DNA of 64,000 nt, from positions 2,790,001 to 2,854,000 of the forward strand of contig JACCLO010000002.1 of the NCBI GenBank assembly GCA_029448655.1, read 5' to 3'. Below are positions 21,902 through 34,167 of this stretch, in pieces; position 1 is the first letter of the stretch, and every line of letters begins with the position of its first letter. This DNA comes from Wolfiporia cocos. Its lineage: Eukaryota > Basidiomycota > Agaricomycetes > Polyporales > Phaeolaceae. Below the pieces are notes generated by a model. It was not told the DNA's origin and did not search any database. It saw nothing but the letters and a program-made list of their open reading frames with translations. The position numbers were made by a program, and so were the translations under genes.

Positions 21902-23520
21902 TCAGAAAACACGGAACTGAGAAAGACGAGATTGTACGCACGTCTTTCGTTTCGCCTTCGTCATTTCTTTTCGGAGCGCCGAACCATCCAGCGGCTTCAG
22001 AAGCTCGAAGGCACAGAGCAGCTCCTCCGAGACACTGAAGTATTCCGTTAGCATGACAACGTGGGTAAGAACGTGGCACGGACCTCATGCAGGCGCCGTA
22101 ATTGTCAAATTCTGGTGAATTGATAAACACGAGGTCGACGGAATGGAAGTGGAGCAGTGACTCACCTCCACAATAATTCGGTGCACTGAAAACGGTCACT
22201 AGTGTTCTGTCGTTCCAGAACTCGTAACCATCCTCTACAACCATATGTGCCCGGCATATGAGGTCCATGTCATATCGGACTAGGAAGTCGTTGATAATGG
22301 CCTTGCCAAAACAGTAGCTAACGCCGCGTTCATTGTCCTCCCATTCGGTGGCCTGGTCGGAGGGATCTGACCATAGCAAGTCATTCAACAGCCCGTAGTC
22401 GGGTACGTCTGTCGGCCGCTGTATACGCTTAATGTCTTCCATGGAATGGAGGGATGGTGAAAGGCCGCCGTGTACACAGAAGATCTTCGAAGCGACAATG
22501 GCAGCGATGGGTAGACAGTTGAAAACATCAATGAACGTCTTCCACGTCTTGATGTTACATCGTCTTTTGCATTCGTCGTAGAAACCGTACACTGCGCATC
22601 GTATGGGTAACAAGATGGATGCATCGACACTAGTACTCACCTCGTGTGACGTTGGCACATTCATGGTTACCTCGTAGCAGGAAGAAGTTCTCGGGATACT
22701 TTATCTTGTAGCACAAGAGAAGCAAGATTGTCTCGAGAGACTGCTTCCCTCTGTCGACATAGTCGCCAAGGAAAAGGTAGTTGGCGGCCGGTGGGAAACC
22801 GCACATCTCGAATAGTCGAATGAGGTCGGAGTACTGTCCGTGGACGTCGCCGACAATCTTGACCGGCGGCGAGAGTTCAATGAGCGTCGGTTGGCTCAAG
22901 AACACTTCGCGCGCGGCCTGGCAAATCGCAGATATCTCTGCGTTCTTCAAACACAGAGACTTACTGACTTTGCCTGTGTACCCAACGTCCAATAGTCGTT
23001 GAATCATGTCGTCAATATCGAGCTGCTTCACCTTCTCGCCGTTCCTCCCTCCGTTGGAGGTGTTCATTGGGTCCGCTGTGAAGCTGTTGGTTGATCCTGG
23101 TGTGGGGTATGGTGAACTGGAGTTGGACAAGATGGTGTGAGTCGTAGGAATGTCAAGTGGTGGTGGCTTGGAACCTATTGATGGAGAGGTAGAGGGCGAG
23201 GTAGATGCATTAGGGGACGAGGAGGGGATATCTCTCGATGAACCTGAGTTCGGCGAAGTGGGGGTATCGTGGCTAGGCGGCCGAAGACTATGACCATTCT
23301 GCAGTGCAGGTGAGGCGTCGGGTTGTGTTGGATGGATATCAGGATTGCTGTCCGTGGAGACAGATGCAACGCCGTTCGCCGCTTCTGCTGCTGTAGCTCG
23401 AGAGAGACTGCTCTGCCGCGTGTTCTCATCACTGCCCCCGACGTCCGGAAGCGTGGCGGCGTCGGGGCTGTCCTTGTCCTTCCCACTTTTGCGGGACTTT
23501 TTGGACTGTTGTTGACCCAT
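21902..23520 (-). CDS. PPZ-type serine/threonine phosphatase (PP1-like)
   Basis: Fungal-specific PP1-related phosphatase controlling cation homeostasis and cell integrity. The N-terminus [12 protein letters not shown] fits an N-myristoylation signal, as in Ppz1, followed by about 170 Ser/Pro-rich residues. The catalytic domain starts at [16 protein letters not shown]. Metal and phosphate motifs are GDVHGQ, GDYVDRG, RGNHE, HGGLSP and SAPNYCG. Introns at about 22575-22642, 22107-22165 and 22035-22085 restore the joins [26 protein letters not shown] and [17 protein letters not shown]. The C-terminus after AKRKT either stops at 21902 or splices once more to a stop at 21855. The Ser/Pro N-extension separates it from PP1 proper. 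Confidence 0.9.
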
Positions 23521-24064
23521 TGGAAGGGCCTGAGGAGAGGTTGATGGCGAGCTGGGCTGCGGTGACTGCGACCTGGACCTTGAAAGCCTGTTGAAGACAG
23601 ACAGGAGTGTGGGCGCCAGGTTGGGCTAAAGCTGTCGGAATGATGTAAAAGGGGTCGGGTATGGAAATTGCTGAGTTTCGTGTTCGTGGCAGCAATAAAC
23701 GATTGGAGTATGTTACAGACTCAGAGAATGTATGTGAGCGACAATCGAGACCGGAGGGGCGTTGATGCTGTTGGATTGCTGGACGCTGGACGCTGCCAGG
23801 CCGGGACAAGCTAATGGAACATCCAATCACACCGACTGGTTGTTTGTCTGATGTTTGCGGCACTAGCACCTCGTATCTGCACTACTGACCTACTACTACC
23901 TCCGACCGGCAAATCGTTCACCACAACGGCTCTGCGCCCGTCGCAACTTAGAGGTCGCACAATTGCTTGCATGGCGCGCAATGTCATTTTGAATGCGTGG
24001 AAAACACATGAGAGGACAATAAATCATAACCACCGCCCCCGAGCCCGCAGCTGCGAACGTCCGC
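23521..24064. other. intergenic, 544 bases
   Basis: Upstream of the PPZ-type gene and downstream of the uS17 gene (both minus strand). Pyrimidine-rich stretches near 23560-23640; no gene recognised. Confidence 0.4.
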
Positions 24065-24832
24065 CTAGAACTTGCCAAACGACTTGGCCGCCGCCTTGCT
24101 CCTCGACACCCGCAGGACGTTGAATCGGACGGTCTTGGAGAGTGGTCGGCACTGGCCTATCACACCCGAAGGGCACATGGTCAGCGAGACATGCGACCGA
24201 GTAATCACCAACACCCACCGACAGTCACGACATCGCCGAGTTCAACACGGAAGGCTGGCGAAACGTGAACGGCCATGTTCTTGTGCCGCTTCTCGTACCG
24301 GTCTTTTTGCAGCGAGTTAGAATGTACACGTAAAGGCCTAGCCCGTAGAATACTCACTGTACTTGGGGACGAAATGGAGGTAGTCCCTCCGGATGATGAT
24401 GGTGCGGGTCATCTTCGTTGAAACAACCCGGCCGGTGAGGATACGTCCGCGGATGGAAATCTCACCGGTGAAAGGGCACTTCTTGTCTGAGTAACCCAGT
24501 AACCTCCTCCGTTAACCCGGCAAATACAGAGAATAGCTGCTAACGCACCAATGTATGTGCCGTTGATCGCCTCAGCAGGCGTCTTAAATCCCAGACCAAC
24601 ATCCTTGTACCACCGCTTGTCCTTGGATGACACCTTCTTTCCGCCTACAATGCACAGACGATGCGCATTCACGAACTGGTCTACGCAGAAGTGCACCTCT
24701 GTACATACCACGCGCCTTCGCGTTTTGGAAGATGGCCTGCTTCTGGTACGCCTTCTCGACCTATTGGTGCAAGGAGCATATCTTCAGCGTCATTTTGAGA
24801 GCAGCGACATAAGGACACACTTGATCAGCCAT
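24065..24832 (-). CDS. cytosolic ribosomal protein uS17 (S11)
   Basis: Small-subunit ribosomal protein of the uS17 family. Joined exons give [108 protein letters not shown] and the end [24 protein letters not shown]. Exon 1 codes only MADQ. Six or so exons with introns of about 50-70 bases; the high intron number and short first exon are typical of basidiomycete ribosomal protein genes. Start and stop agree with the family. Confidence 0.92.
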
Positions 24833-25394
24833 GGCGAGGTCTTGAGGGCGGTAGCGTTATATGCTTGGGGCGGGTAGCCGTAAGTGAAGTGCAATCGTCC
24901 CGTGTCACGTGGGAGACTGGGAACAAGCCACAGTCTAAAACTGTATAGTTCGGTGATTGCCGATTAGTCTCCGCTGCTGCATCTTGACGCGTCGATGCTT
25001 CGTCTTGCGCGCTCTCATGCTCTCATGAGCAGGCTACTTACTTTATTGCCAATGGTGCTTCATTGATACTACTTCTGGCTGCTACTTCAGCCGCCCTGGG
25101 GCCCTGTTGATGACACAATCCTAGTCTATCTTGCTGATTTGTCGACGCCCACTCTGGAAGCTGCGTTCCTTGAAATACTGTACTTTGGCTTGAATTCAGC
25201 CGGTCCGGGTGCACGCATAGCGAAGAAGGGAAGTGGGGAGGGCAAGTTTGCCTAAAGCATGACAGAGTTGATGACGATACGCACTGGGTGTATGGATACA
25301 TGACAAATCTACGCGGCGAACTATCCAGACATTATATGACATCTACACTACATATACTGGTGATACAGATTTACAGATTTGTGCGAAAGACGTG
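24833..25394. other. intergenic, 562 bases
   Basis: Promoter side of the uS17 gene and 3' side of the receptor-like gene. No gene recognised. Confidence 0.4.
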
Positions 25395-27175
25395 TTATCG
25401 ACCAAAAGTTCCTGTGGATGCGTACGACTCCGCGGTCGTCACAGCTTGCCAATCTTCACTCGACACCCACACACTGCTTGCGGTTATTTGAGCGGTCTCG
25501 TCGACCTTTCCATACGTCTCCTCCTTCCCAGACTGCGATATGCGTCTTGCTTTCTCCGTCGCATGGCTCGCTACCCTGCCACCAAGAGCCGTCAACGAAG
25601 GCATGGTCTTGAAACCATAGGCTTCGCGCGGAGCCTGGTCTTTGTTTCTTGGGGAGCGTGGCGGTGGAGAGAGCCCTGAATCCTCTGAGACATCGAGAGC
25701 TTGGCATGGTTTTGACAGAATGTGCCGTGGAGGGTCGACATGGACTGACTCGCGGATACCAAGTTTCACTCCTCGAGGCTTGGGAATGTCCCCCCTGGAA
25801 ATCATCGCATTCGATTGATGCTGTGCAGCTTCAGGGCATGCGCGCGCTCGTCCATTCTTGCCACATGGATCGAGTAGCCATGCAATAATGCGAGGATGCT
25901 GTCGGGGAACGCGGTCGGACTTGACCGACAGTATCACGATATCGCGTTTTTTACTAGAGTTACGGATAGACCAAGGGAGCCGTTGGGATAGCCAGTCGCG
26001 CCATACGGTTAACACTTCTTCTTGGGCGGCGAAGATGAAGAAGAAGATTAGGGGAGATACGGCTGTGTATCGTCCACATCAGTGTGATATATCTATCTAT
26101 ACGACTAGCATCTACTTGCCTTCCCATATGGCACTGGTCGCTAGCCACGCCTGGAAAATTCTACCCCATTTAATGTCGTCGTGCTGGACTCTGACCCACA
26201 TGGCTAGGACAATGGAGTATAATATAGCAGAGACGATGATTGTTGCAACAAGGAAGGCGAAGCGGATAATGCGGATTGGATGTAGTAGTCGGAAGCTCTG
26301 GCGGAAGTCGGGCAGCTTGTAGTGAGTGCAGAGTATCACGATCAACAGCAATGATGTGATCACGGCAAAAGTGAGCGGAACGAGCATTAATATGAGGGAG
26401 ACAATTTGAGAAGGGCTGTTGGCCATTGTGCATGTTGACTAGGGGAGGGTGAATGAGCAGGCCGTAGGGACTGCGTAGCCACTTACACCGCGCAGTTGAG
26501 GCTTTAATTTACTTAAGTCGTGCATCATTTTAGGTATTGGTATGAGACCCGTAGGCAGCGCCCATACTACGTACAATGAGCAGATGCAAAATGAAATAGA
26601 TTTAAAGACTCACCGAATGGCCCTGCGCATAATAGTACTTCAGTCCATCTGTAAAATTGGGGCGTAGCATCTGAATCGAGGACGCTACGGCCCCTGGTGA
26701 ATTTCAAGGCCAGATAGAGGCATGGCTGCGGTCGAAATATGTTACCCCAAGAGACAAGTCACCGATTCTAGAGGACGCACAAATGTGAAGCTTGTGGCAA
26801 ATGCAGATTTGACAACAGTCAAATAATTGAGACTGAACCAGAACTTTAGTAGGTCTCATCGATGAGGAAGGACGGGTACGTACATTAGGTCGTTCGCCAA
26901 ACAGAACCGTGCCAGCGGTGGATGCGTAACCAAATTTTCGAACTCCACCTTGTAGCGGATAAGATACAGTAAGGAAGGCATGATGTCGAATACGGAGCGA
27001 ATCACAGAAAGCACAACGATCGTATTCACTATAGGATGTCTCCGAGCCGGCGTTGCGAGTAACGCCGAGAGTAAGATGATGCTGCTCAGCTGATAAACTC
27101 GTTAGATGGTGCAATACAAAAGTGAGTGCTCCTCACCTCCAGGACTACAACCGTGATCTTGAGAGGGACCGCCAT
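25395..27175 (-). CDS. seven-transmembrane receptor-like protein
   Basis: Seven hydrophobic segments emerge when minus-strand exons are joined: TM1 MAVPLKITVVVLE plus LSSIILLSALLATPA; TM2 VNTIVVLSVIRSVFDIMPSL; TM3 NYLTVVKSAFATSFTFV; TM4 WTEVLLCAGPF; TM5 IVSLILMLVPLTFAVITSLL; TM6 IIRFAFLVATIIVSAILYSI; TM7 AVSPLIFFFIFAAQ. A Lys/Arg-rich loop precedes TM6, and a cytosolic tail of about 180 residues follows TM7, as in a G-protein-coupled receptor. Introns include 27092-27136, about 26830-26885 and about 26505-26570. I know this general type from Agaricomycete genomes without ligand. It does not show pheromone-receptor (Ste3) signatures that I can see. The first exon and start are the least certain. 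Confidence 0.6.
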
Positions 27176-28312
27176 ACTGCTCGGACGTCTCGTCGGGATC
27201 GGTACGCCACGGGGGAGTTGTGAGCAGGCTCAATGAGCTCGAAAAAGGAGAGCAAGGGAGGCCGTCTCATGGGAAGAGCGCACAGGTATAGGGAGATGCC
27301 CCACGTATCAATAGATGATGGACGCTGAGTTGGTATGGAACTTCCGATGGTGGAAGCAATCGCGTTCTTGGTATTCTCACTGCCGCAGAGCCACGGATCG
27401 CTCAACTGACTTCAGCCCGAGGATTAATGATGTCAGCAGATATTATCCCAGTGCAGTGAACTGCGTTACAGTCGGGGCGAAATCGGTGGGAATATGATGC
27501 TTGACGCTGACGACGGCGTGCGCTGATCCGTCGAGACGCTCATGTACTCACTTTGACATTACGAACGGTTTTGATGCTGTTCGAAGCAAGAAAGCCTGTT
27601 TGAAAGGACGAAACACGTCAGCAGGCGTCCCGTTGGAAGCGCGCCATATGCTCCCGTGAAACGCATGAGCTGCAAGATGTATGGACTGCGCGCGCTCGGC
27701 TTGTACGGTCGACGAGTTTTCTGTCCGAATCTGGTAGGAATACTGACTTTGATCATCACTGCTGCCATAACCGTTACACTGGCAGCTTGCTAGTAGCATC
27801 TACCCAATAGACGTGATACGGATGCATTAATTGACAATGTAGCTGTTGTCAAGCGAGCTCATGTCGGCGGTATCCTCGCAGCAGCACACAATCAGACACA
27901 GCGCGCAGCCCAGGCATGATGAAATGCGGAGTAACAGCATTGCCAGGTGGGATGTGTGCACGGATCAACAGGGATCAACAGCACTACGATAACGCCGGGG
28001 AATGGAGCGGCAGACGCCGAAGGCTTGACGTTCTTCGGGACCACAACAGCGGCCGGCAACGCTGTGTCTACTGACATCTTCAACGTCAGCCTGCGCACTG
28101 GTCGCAGTATCAGTATCAGCGGTATCCTCCAAAATACATCACCTCCATTCCGAACAGAACAGATCGTCAATTTTTGATCAGCCAAGGCTATCGTCAGGCG
28201 CCCGCAGGGTATGGCCGTTACGGTCGCGTGAAGTCACACGATGCTTGTCACGGTCACGAAACGCGTCCAGGTCGCGCGTCTCACTTCCTTCCTCTATGCA
28301 CTCAATTGTCGC
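27176..28312. other. intergenic, 1.1 kb
   Basis: Divergent region between the receptor-like gene (-) and DNA ligase I (+). Short open frames on both strands; none recognised. Confidence 0.4.
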
Positions 28313-31300
28313 ATGGGTCGGCAACAAACTCTTGGTAACAGTGCCTGGGCTGATCATGAGGCTCTCATACTCACGATGTGCCAGGAAAATTCTTCGGAAT
28401 GCCCGCTGGATCCAAAGCTGCACATCCACAACAGTCTAGCCTGGAGGAGATGTGGGGCAAGAAGAAGCGAAAGGTGAAAGCTGAGGATGAGACCGTTTCC
28501 GCCACAGTCGTTAATGACCATAAACGTATGTACCGACACACTATACCAATGAGCTCGCTTGCTGATCCCGTGGGAAGGCTCTTCAACGGAGAAGGAATCC
28601 TCTCTTCCAGACGAGCGTGAGGGATCGCTTGATCACCCCTAGTACATTCCTTACATTCCTGGTTGTAGCAAAACACGGAAAGCCCCCTCGGTCAAAGAAA
28701 CGCAAGATTGTGGTCTCTGACGATGAAGAGGCGCCAGGTGAGCTAGCTATACTACAACGTCATGTCAACTCCTCATCGTTAGGTATAGATAATAAGATGG
28801 ATGTCGACGCTTCATCATCCAGATTATCTCGATCAGCTAGTCCGAAGCCTGTGACCGAATCTTCGAAGGGCAAGTCGCGCAAGGCTAGGACGTCGACAAA
28901 ATCCGGGTCGAAGAAAGCTGTATCTCCATCGCCAATCGAGGCCACAATCCGCACCTCGAAAGACGACGCAAGCTCTGCTGCTGAGTTTGAAAATGATGCG
29001 GACGAGGACGAATTGAGTGCTGATGAAGGGCTGGAGGTGGAGAAAGCTGGGGCAGCTACCAAAAAGTCAGTGAAGTCTGCATATTCAAGCAACTCAGCAC
29101 TGATCCCCACAAGTGCCCAAGCAGCTCTATCTAAAACACAAGAGGTCGATATCAAAGGAGGATGGAATGTTGGTGACCCGTATGTCTCACCATTCCGTCC
29201 CCTCAGTCGTGCGTTAAAATAGAATGTCTAGGGTTCCGTATGCAGCACTGGCGAAAGTGTTCTCTCTGATCGAGGCTACCACAAAACGCCTGGAAAAGAC
29301 CGCCCTGCTGACCGCGTTCTTCCTGCTTGTCATACAAAGGACCGGTAAGGGAGACACCATATCGCTCCTGCAGGCCGTGTATCTGTGTATCAACCGTGTA
29401 AGATGGTCTGCATCCGTGCTTGGACTCTAACCAATCCCTCACAGCTGTGTCCGGATTATGTCGGCATTGAGCTGGGCATTGGTGAGAGCTTACTGATCAA
29501 GGCCATATCGGAGTCTACTGGCCGGAGTCTGGCATCAATCAAAGCCGACCTCAAAGTAGAGGGTGATCTAGGACTAGTGGCAAAGGTATCTTGAAGCTGC
29601 ATCCCATGTCAACATGCGATTAATGATAGTGGGGTACTTCGCAGAACTCGAAGAACAGCCAGAAGACGATCTTCAAGCCAAAGCCTTTGACATTACCCTT
29701 CGTCTTTAGCAATTTGAAGGAGATTGCACTCAGCAGCGGCAACTCGGTAAGTCATGCTAATGTCACCTTTGAGTTCTAGCGTTGACATACTTTGATCACA
29801 AGTCTCAAAGTAGGAAGGTTTCCGTCGTACAGAAGTTGCTTGCGGCGTGCCAGGATCAAGAGGCAAAGTATATCGTACGTAGTCTGGAAGGCAAGCTGCG
29901 GATAGGAAACGCGGAACGAACTGTTCTCGTTGCCCTCGCACACGCATTCGTCCTGGCCGAGCAGGAACGCGGTCAGTCATCCTCACCATAAATCAGTAAT
30001 TTAGATTGACAGCCGGACAGCGAACAAGAGATTGAATCCCGACAAGCTGGCTGCTCGACTGGAACGCAGCGTCAGCATCGTTAAATCAGTCTACAGGTAT
30101 GACCGCTCTGGTCGACATTGCCCTCGATTCTGAGCGAGTCGCCCACAGCGAACTGCCTTCATATGATCTTGTCGTACCTGCTCTGCTGGAGGTCGGCATC
30201 GACAAGCTTCAGGACAAGTGCAAGCTCACTCCGGGCGTGCCATTGAAACCCATGCTTGCGAAGCCGACGAAGGCAATCGGCGAACTGCTCGATAGGTTCG
30301 AGAATAAGCGGTTCACGTGCGAGTACAAGTACGACGGTGAACGTGCCCAGGTAAGTCTCAGCGATCCCCGCGTATGAATGTCCGTTCATGGATGAACAAG
30401 GTACACAAACTGGAGGACGGTACGGTCAGCGTGTTCAGCAGGAACTCAGAAGACATGAGCAAGAAGTATCCCGATCTCACTGAACAGCTACCGCATGTGC
30501 GTACTGATGTGTTTGGATCGAACGAATCCTGACAGCTTCCTGTCGCCAGTGCATCAAAGATATCACAAAATCTTTCGTTCTGGATGCGGAGGCCGTCGCT
30601 ATTGACAAGGACACTGGCAAACTCATGCCCTTCCAGGAGCTGAGCAAGAGAAAAAGGAAGGACGTCAAGGTCGAGGACATTCAAGTTCGCGTCTGCCTGT
30701 TTGCCTTCGATCTGCTTTACGTGAACGGCGAGGTACTGTGTTCGATGTCTGATGTCTAAACACTGTACTGATGTGCGCACAATCATTAGCCTCTGCTACA
30801 TAAGCCCCTCGTAGAACGTCGACAATTACTACGGGAGCACTTCCAGCTTGTACCGGGAGAGTTCAACTTTGCTAAGTCGTCAGATGGCGAGACAACCGAT
30901 GAGATCCAGGCATTCCTTGAGGAAAGCGTCAAGGACGGTTGCGAAGGTCTTATGGTCAAGATGCTGGAAGGTGATGCAAGCTATTACCAGCCAAGCCGGA
31001 GAAGTGTCAATTGGCTTAAGGTGTATCCCTGTGCATCTCGCAATGCAGAACATCGAACTAATTCACTTGTGGTTCACAGCTCAAGAAAGATTATCTGGCA
31101 GGTGTTGGGGACTCCTTGGACCTCGTGGTGGTCGGTGGTTACTACGGAAAGGGCAAGCGTACCAACGTCTACGGCGCGTTCCTCCTCGCGTGCTACGATG
31201 CAGACGCAGAAGAATATCAGACCATTTGTAAGATCGGTACGGGCTTCAGCGAGGAAGCACTACAGGCGCACTACGAAACTCTAAAGCCACTTGAGATGAC

Positions 31301-31700
31301 GAAGGTGCGCGGTGACGTGAAGGTCGGGGGCGCGAAGCCGGATGTCTGGTTCGAGCCGAAGGTGGTGTGGGAGGTGCTCACAGCTGACCTTAGCTTGAGT
31401 CCCATATATACAGCAGCACAGGGATTGGTGAGGATATTCAAATGGCGCTTATCTTCGGTCTTAACACGATGACAGGTTGAGGACAGAGGAATATCATTGC
31501 GTTTCCCTCGCTTTATCCGCGTACGAGATGACAAATCCGCTGACGACGCTACCGGCCCCGAGCAGGTAAGTGTGACGTTTGCGCAGACCATACACCACCG
31601 CTCAAATCCTGATCAGATCGCGGAGATGTATGAGCGACAAGCTCTGGCACAGAAGGGAGGCAAGAAGAAGAAGGGAGATGCTGAGGATGATTTCTGGTAA
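28313..31700 (+). CDS. DNA ligase I, ATP-dependent
   Basis: Replicative nick-sealing ligase (Cdc9/LIG1). Exon 1 (28313-28334) and exon 2 (from 28385) join to give [12 protein letters not shown], a PCNA-binding PIP box. A disordered Lys/Ser-rich region follows with [15 protein letters not shown]. The DNA-binding domain shows [20 protein letters not shown] and [10 protein letters not shown]. The adenylation motif is [10 protein letters not shown] with nucleophile Lys, then [45 protein letters not shown] and [20 protein letters not shown]. The OB fold ends with [14 protein letters not shown] and a Lys-rich tail [15 protein letters not shown]. About twelve introns of 45-60 bases. Complete and apparently functional. 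Confidence 0.93.
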
Positions 31701-31828
31701 TCTTACCCGGGCCTGCCACGGTTGGATTAATGGTTCCAAATATCCACAACAATATTATGTTAGCATAGGCACTGGCAGGAACGCGAGTTCAAGAGACACC
31801 CTCGCCCGTGAACCGCCTTACAATGAAA

Positions 31829-32384
31829 TCATTTTGAGATCTTTTCAGCCTGCGATCGCTCTCTCCCACCCATGTACCAGTAATTGATGAAACGGCCTCC
31901 TTGTACCGTCTGAGCAGTCGCGTTTGTGGCGTGACATGCAAACAGCAGGTAATTCCGAGGCTGGACTCGCCACGCTGTCGCACATGAGATTTAGTGTCCG
32001 TATCCATATGGTAGAGCGAGAGCCTACCAAAGCGCATGAACACCAGACTAAAGAATGCAATCAGAGCGAGACCTCCAAAGGCAACTCTAGTCACTCACGA
32101 ATAGGAAGCAAGGGCCGTCGTCATTGCCCCCGAAATGACATCCTCATCCTTACGCAGATCTGCCAGTGCTGCTAGAGGCAGCCCCCAATTCGCGACCTGA
32201 ATTCCAGTGTCGAGTCAATTGTGCGAGTCACGCCAACGGATGCTACGAACCGGTCCCCAGAAGTGAGTGCCTATAATGATCCGAGGATGACCATCAGTCC
32301 CGTGCGGTCGAGAGTTTAATACTCACTGAAAAAGTACTCGCGAGCTGCAGGCGAACGCAGCCACGTAAAGAACGTCGAGGCCAT
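31829..32384 (-). CDS. MPC1: mitochondrial pyruvate carrier subunit MPC1
   Basis: Inner-membrane subunit of the mitochondrial pyruvate carrier. Joined exons: [66 protein letters not shown] and [20 protein letters not shown], ending [11 protein letters not shown]. The motifs THFWGP, ADLRKD, VFMRFAW and [10 protein letters not shown] are diagnostic of MPC1. Introns fall between FFS and THFW, inside WGP/VAN, after SYS and inside RFA/W. Stop at 31829-31831, about 113 residues. Its 3' end lies 128 bases from the DNA ligase stop (convergent). Confidence 0.9.
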
Positions 32385-32794
32385 GGTGAATACGGAGAGA
32401 GCTAAGCAGGGTAGCGTGCTTTGCCGCAGGTGACTCTGCCGGAAGTCGTGAGAGAACGCGTCCAACCAATCTCATTTCAAACAGTCATCTTGTGCGCTCA
32501 CGCTCGTTCGCATTTCTTACTGTGTACGAGTCCCTGGCAATCTTTAGCATCTGAAAGCATCTCAGCTGAGAAGGTCGTGTGCGCGTGCCAAGCCAAAGTC
32601 TTCGACAGCTATCCAGTGTCCCCGACCTGCCCATGACTTGCCTCGTTCTGTTCAATCTGGACACGTTGCAGCGCTTCTCAGACGCCATAGTTTAAGTATG
32701 CCCCTTGACTCAATGGCTGCGAAACCCTTCACCTCAGCTCCTCGTTTCCCCGCCTTACCTCTGCTCTAAGTCTCGGGCGAACTATAGTGTGCTA
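32385..32794. other. intergenic, 410 bases
   Basis: Divergent region between MPC1 (-) and the duplicated-domain protein (+). No further gene recognised. Confidence 0.35.
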
Positions 32795-34167
32795 ATGATG
32801 CAAGCATTTCACACTGCTGATCAGGGCTACTATCCTCAAACCCAATACGTCCAGCCGCAAGCGACCTACTATGGGCAATATATGGCGTATCATCCTTATC
32901 AATCTCAGCAACCTCCCGTTATACCTCCATATCCTGGACCGGTCCACTATGACCCACCAGCACAGTACCCTACGCCACATCCAAGAAGACGAAAGCTGAG
33001 CCGTGGCGCATCTGCTCCGTCTGTCCACTCTGTCCCAAGTCGATCTGGTACTCCAGCCCCGCCTCCATTGAAGTCGGCCATGAAGAGGCCTTTAGAACGA
33101 TCAACCTCAAATGTAACTGTGCCGTTGTCTAGACAGACTACTTCAGAGTCGCGACAAAGGGCCAACTCGCTTACTAGGCAACGCTCGAAATCTCAGCAGG
33201 TGCCTGCTCCTGGTCTGTCGTCATTAACCTAGAGCCGGCTATACATTAAATTGTGCCTCCGCACATAGACCATCTCTTCTTGGCTTTTCGCTCCTCCAAT
33301 GAGATACGTATAGATAATATTGCGTATCAAACAACCCTTGATACCTTGAGGGAACGTATCCTTCCAATGTGGCCTCATGGAGTTGCCTACGAGGACAGTC
33401 ATAAAGGCTGGGTTGTACAATTCACTGGCAGCCCATGGACGAGCACAGGGGCGGATGCTATTCTGTAAGTAATGCACGAGATATAGTATAGCACTTCCTA
33501 GCCAACGGTATTTAGTGCACAGAGGTTGATTTGTCGCCTGTATCTCGTTTTAGCGCACGAGGTATGTAGAATAATGTCAGATGAGGGCGGCAGTAATCTC
33601 CTAGCTGCGCTTAGGGATATTCGCACTTGACAACCGTACAGACGACGAACTCTGTCAGTATTCATAACTGCTACCTTTCTTACCAGCTGACTCAGTTATC
33701 AGCGCAAGCCGCCACGGATGGTCTTTGTCGAATCGGGCCCCGACCGCGATGCACTGATATTCATGACGACTTTCGTACCGTCCAGATTAAGACTATCGCT
33801 GCTCGACGCACCTCCAGAGGTTGCGCCACAGCTGGCAAACAGCCTCAAGGCAGCATTTCCGCGCAGAGTACAGTTTCTCGGAGCGAATGAGGATGGCATC
33901 TATGTTATTGAAGTGAAGAAAGTAGGCTTTAGCGGTGAGTCAGCTGCTACTGAAGAGAAAACAGGCTGTTCTCAACGACGTGTAGTCTCTGAGACAGAAA
34001 GGAACTGCTTCCTCGCGTGTATGCTGCAATTTTTCAAGTCAGCTGGATTCAAACTTGATGGAAGCGTGCCGCTAGGCCGAAGGGGGCGGCTTGGGTTTGG
34101 AGTTCGCAGGGAAACATGGGTCTTCCGCGGTACTATCCCCAAGAGACCTGAAAGCCGCCAGAAGTGA
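32795..34167 (+). CDS. basidiomycete hypothetical protein with a duplicated domain
   Basis: Function unknown. The start MMQAFHTADQGYY (32795) leads a Gln/Tyr/Pro-rich stretch and an Arg/Ser-rich basic stretch. Two related units follow. Unit 1 (about 33255-33550) has DHLFLAFRSSNEIRIDNIAY, ILPMWPHGV, GWVVQFTGSPWTSTGADAIL and RLICRLYLVLA. Unit 2 (about 33720-34150) has RDALIFMTTFVPSRLRLSLL, APPEVAPQLANSLKAAFPR, YVIEVKKVGFSG and FLACMLQFFKSAGFKLDG, ending in TWVFRGTIPKRP. The layout W-P..G..-x-G-x-F/Y-x-V then a helix is repeated in both. Exon joins near 33225, 33470 and 33560-33700 are approximate. Confidence 0.5.

Noticed and set aside
25395..27175. Pheromone receptor (Ste3) and mating-type locus
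   Set aside because: No Ste3 motifs seen and no short CaaX pheromone precursor genes or homeodomain genes found nearby.
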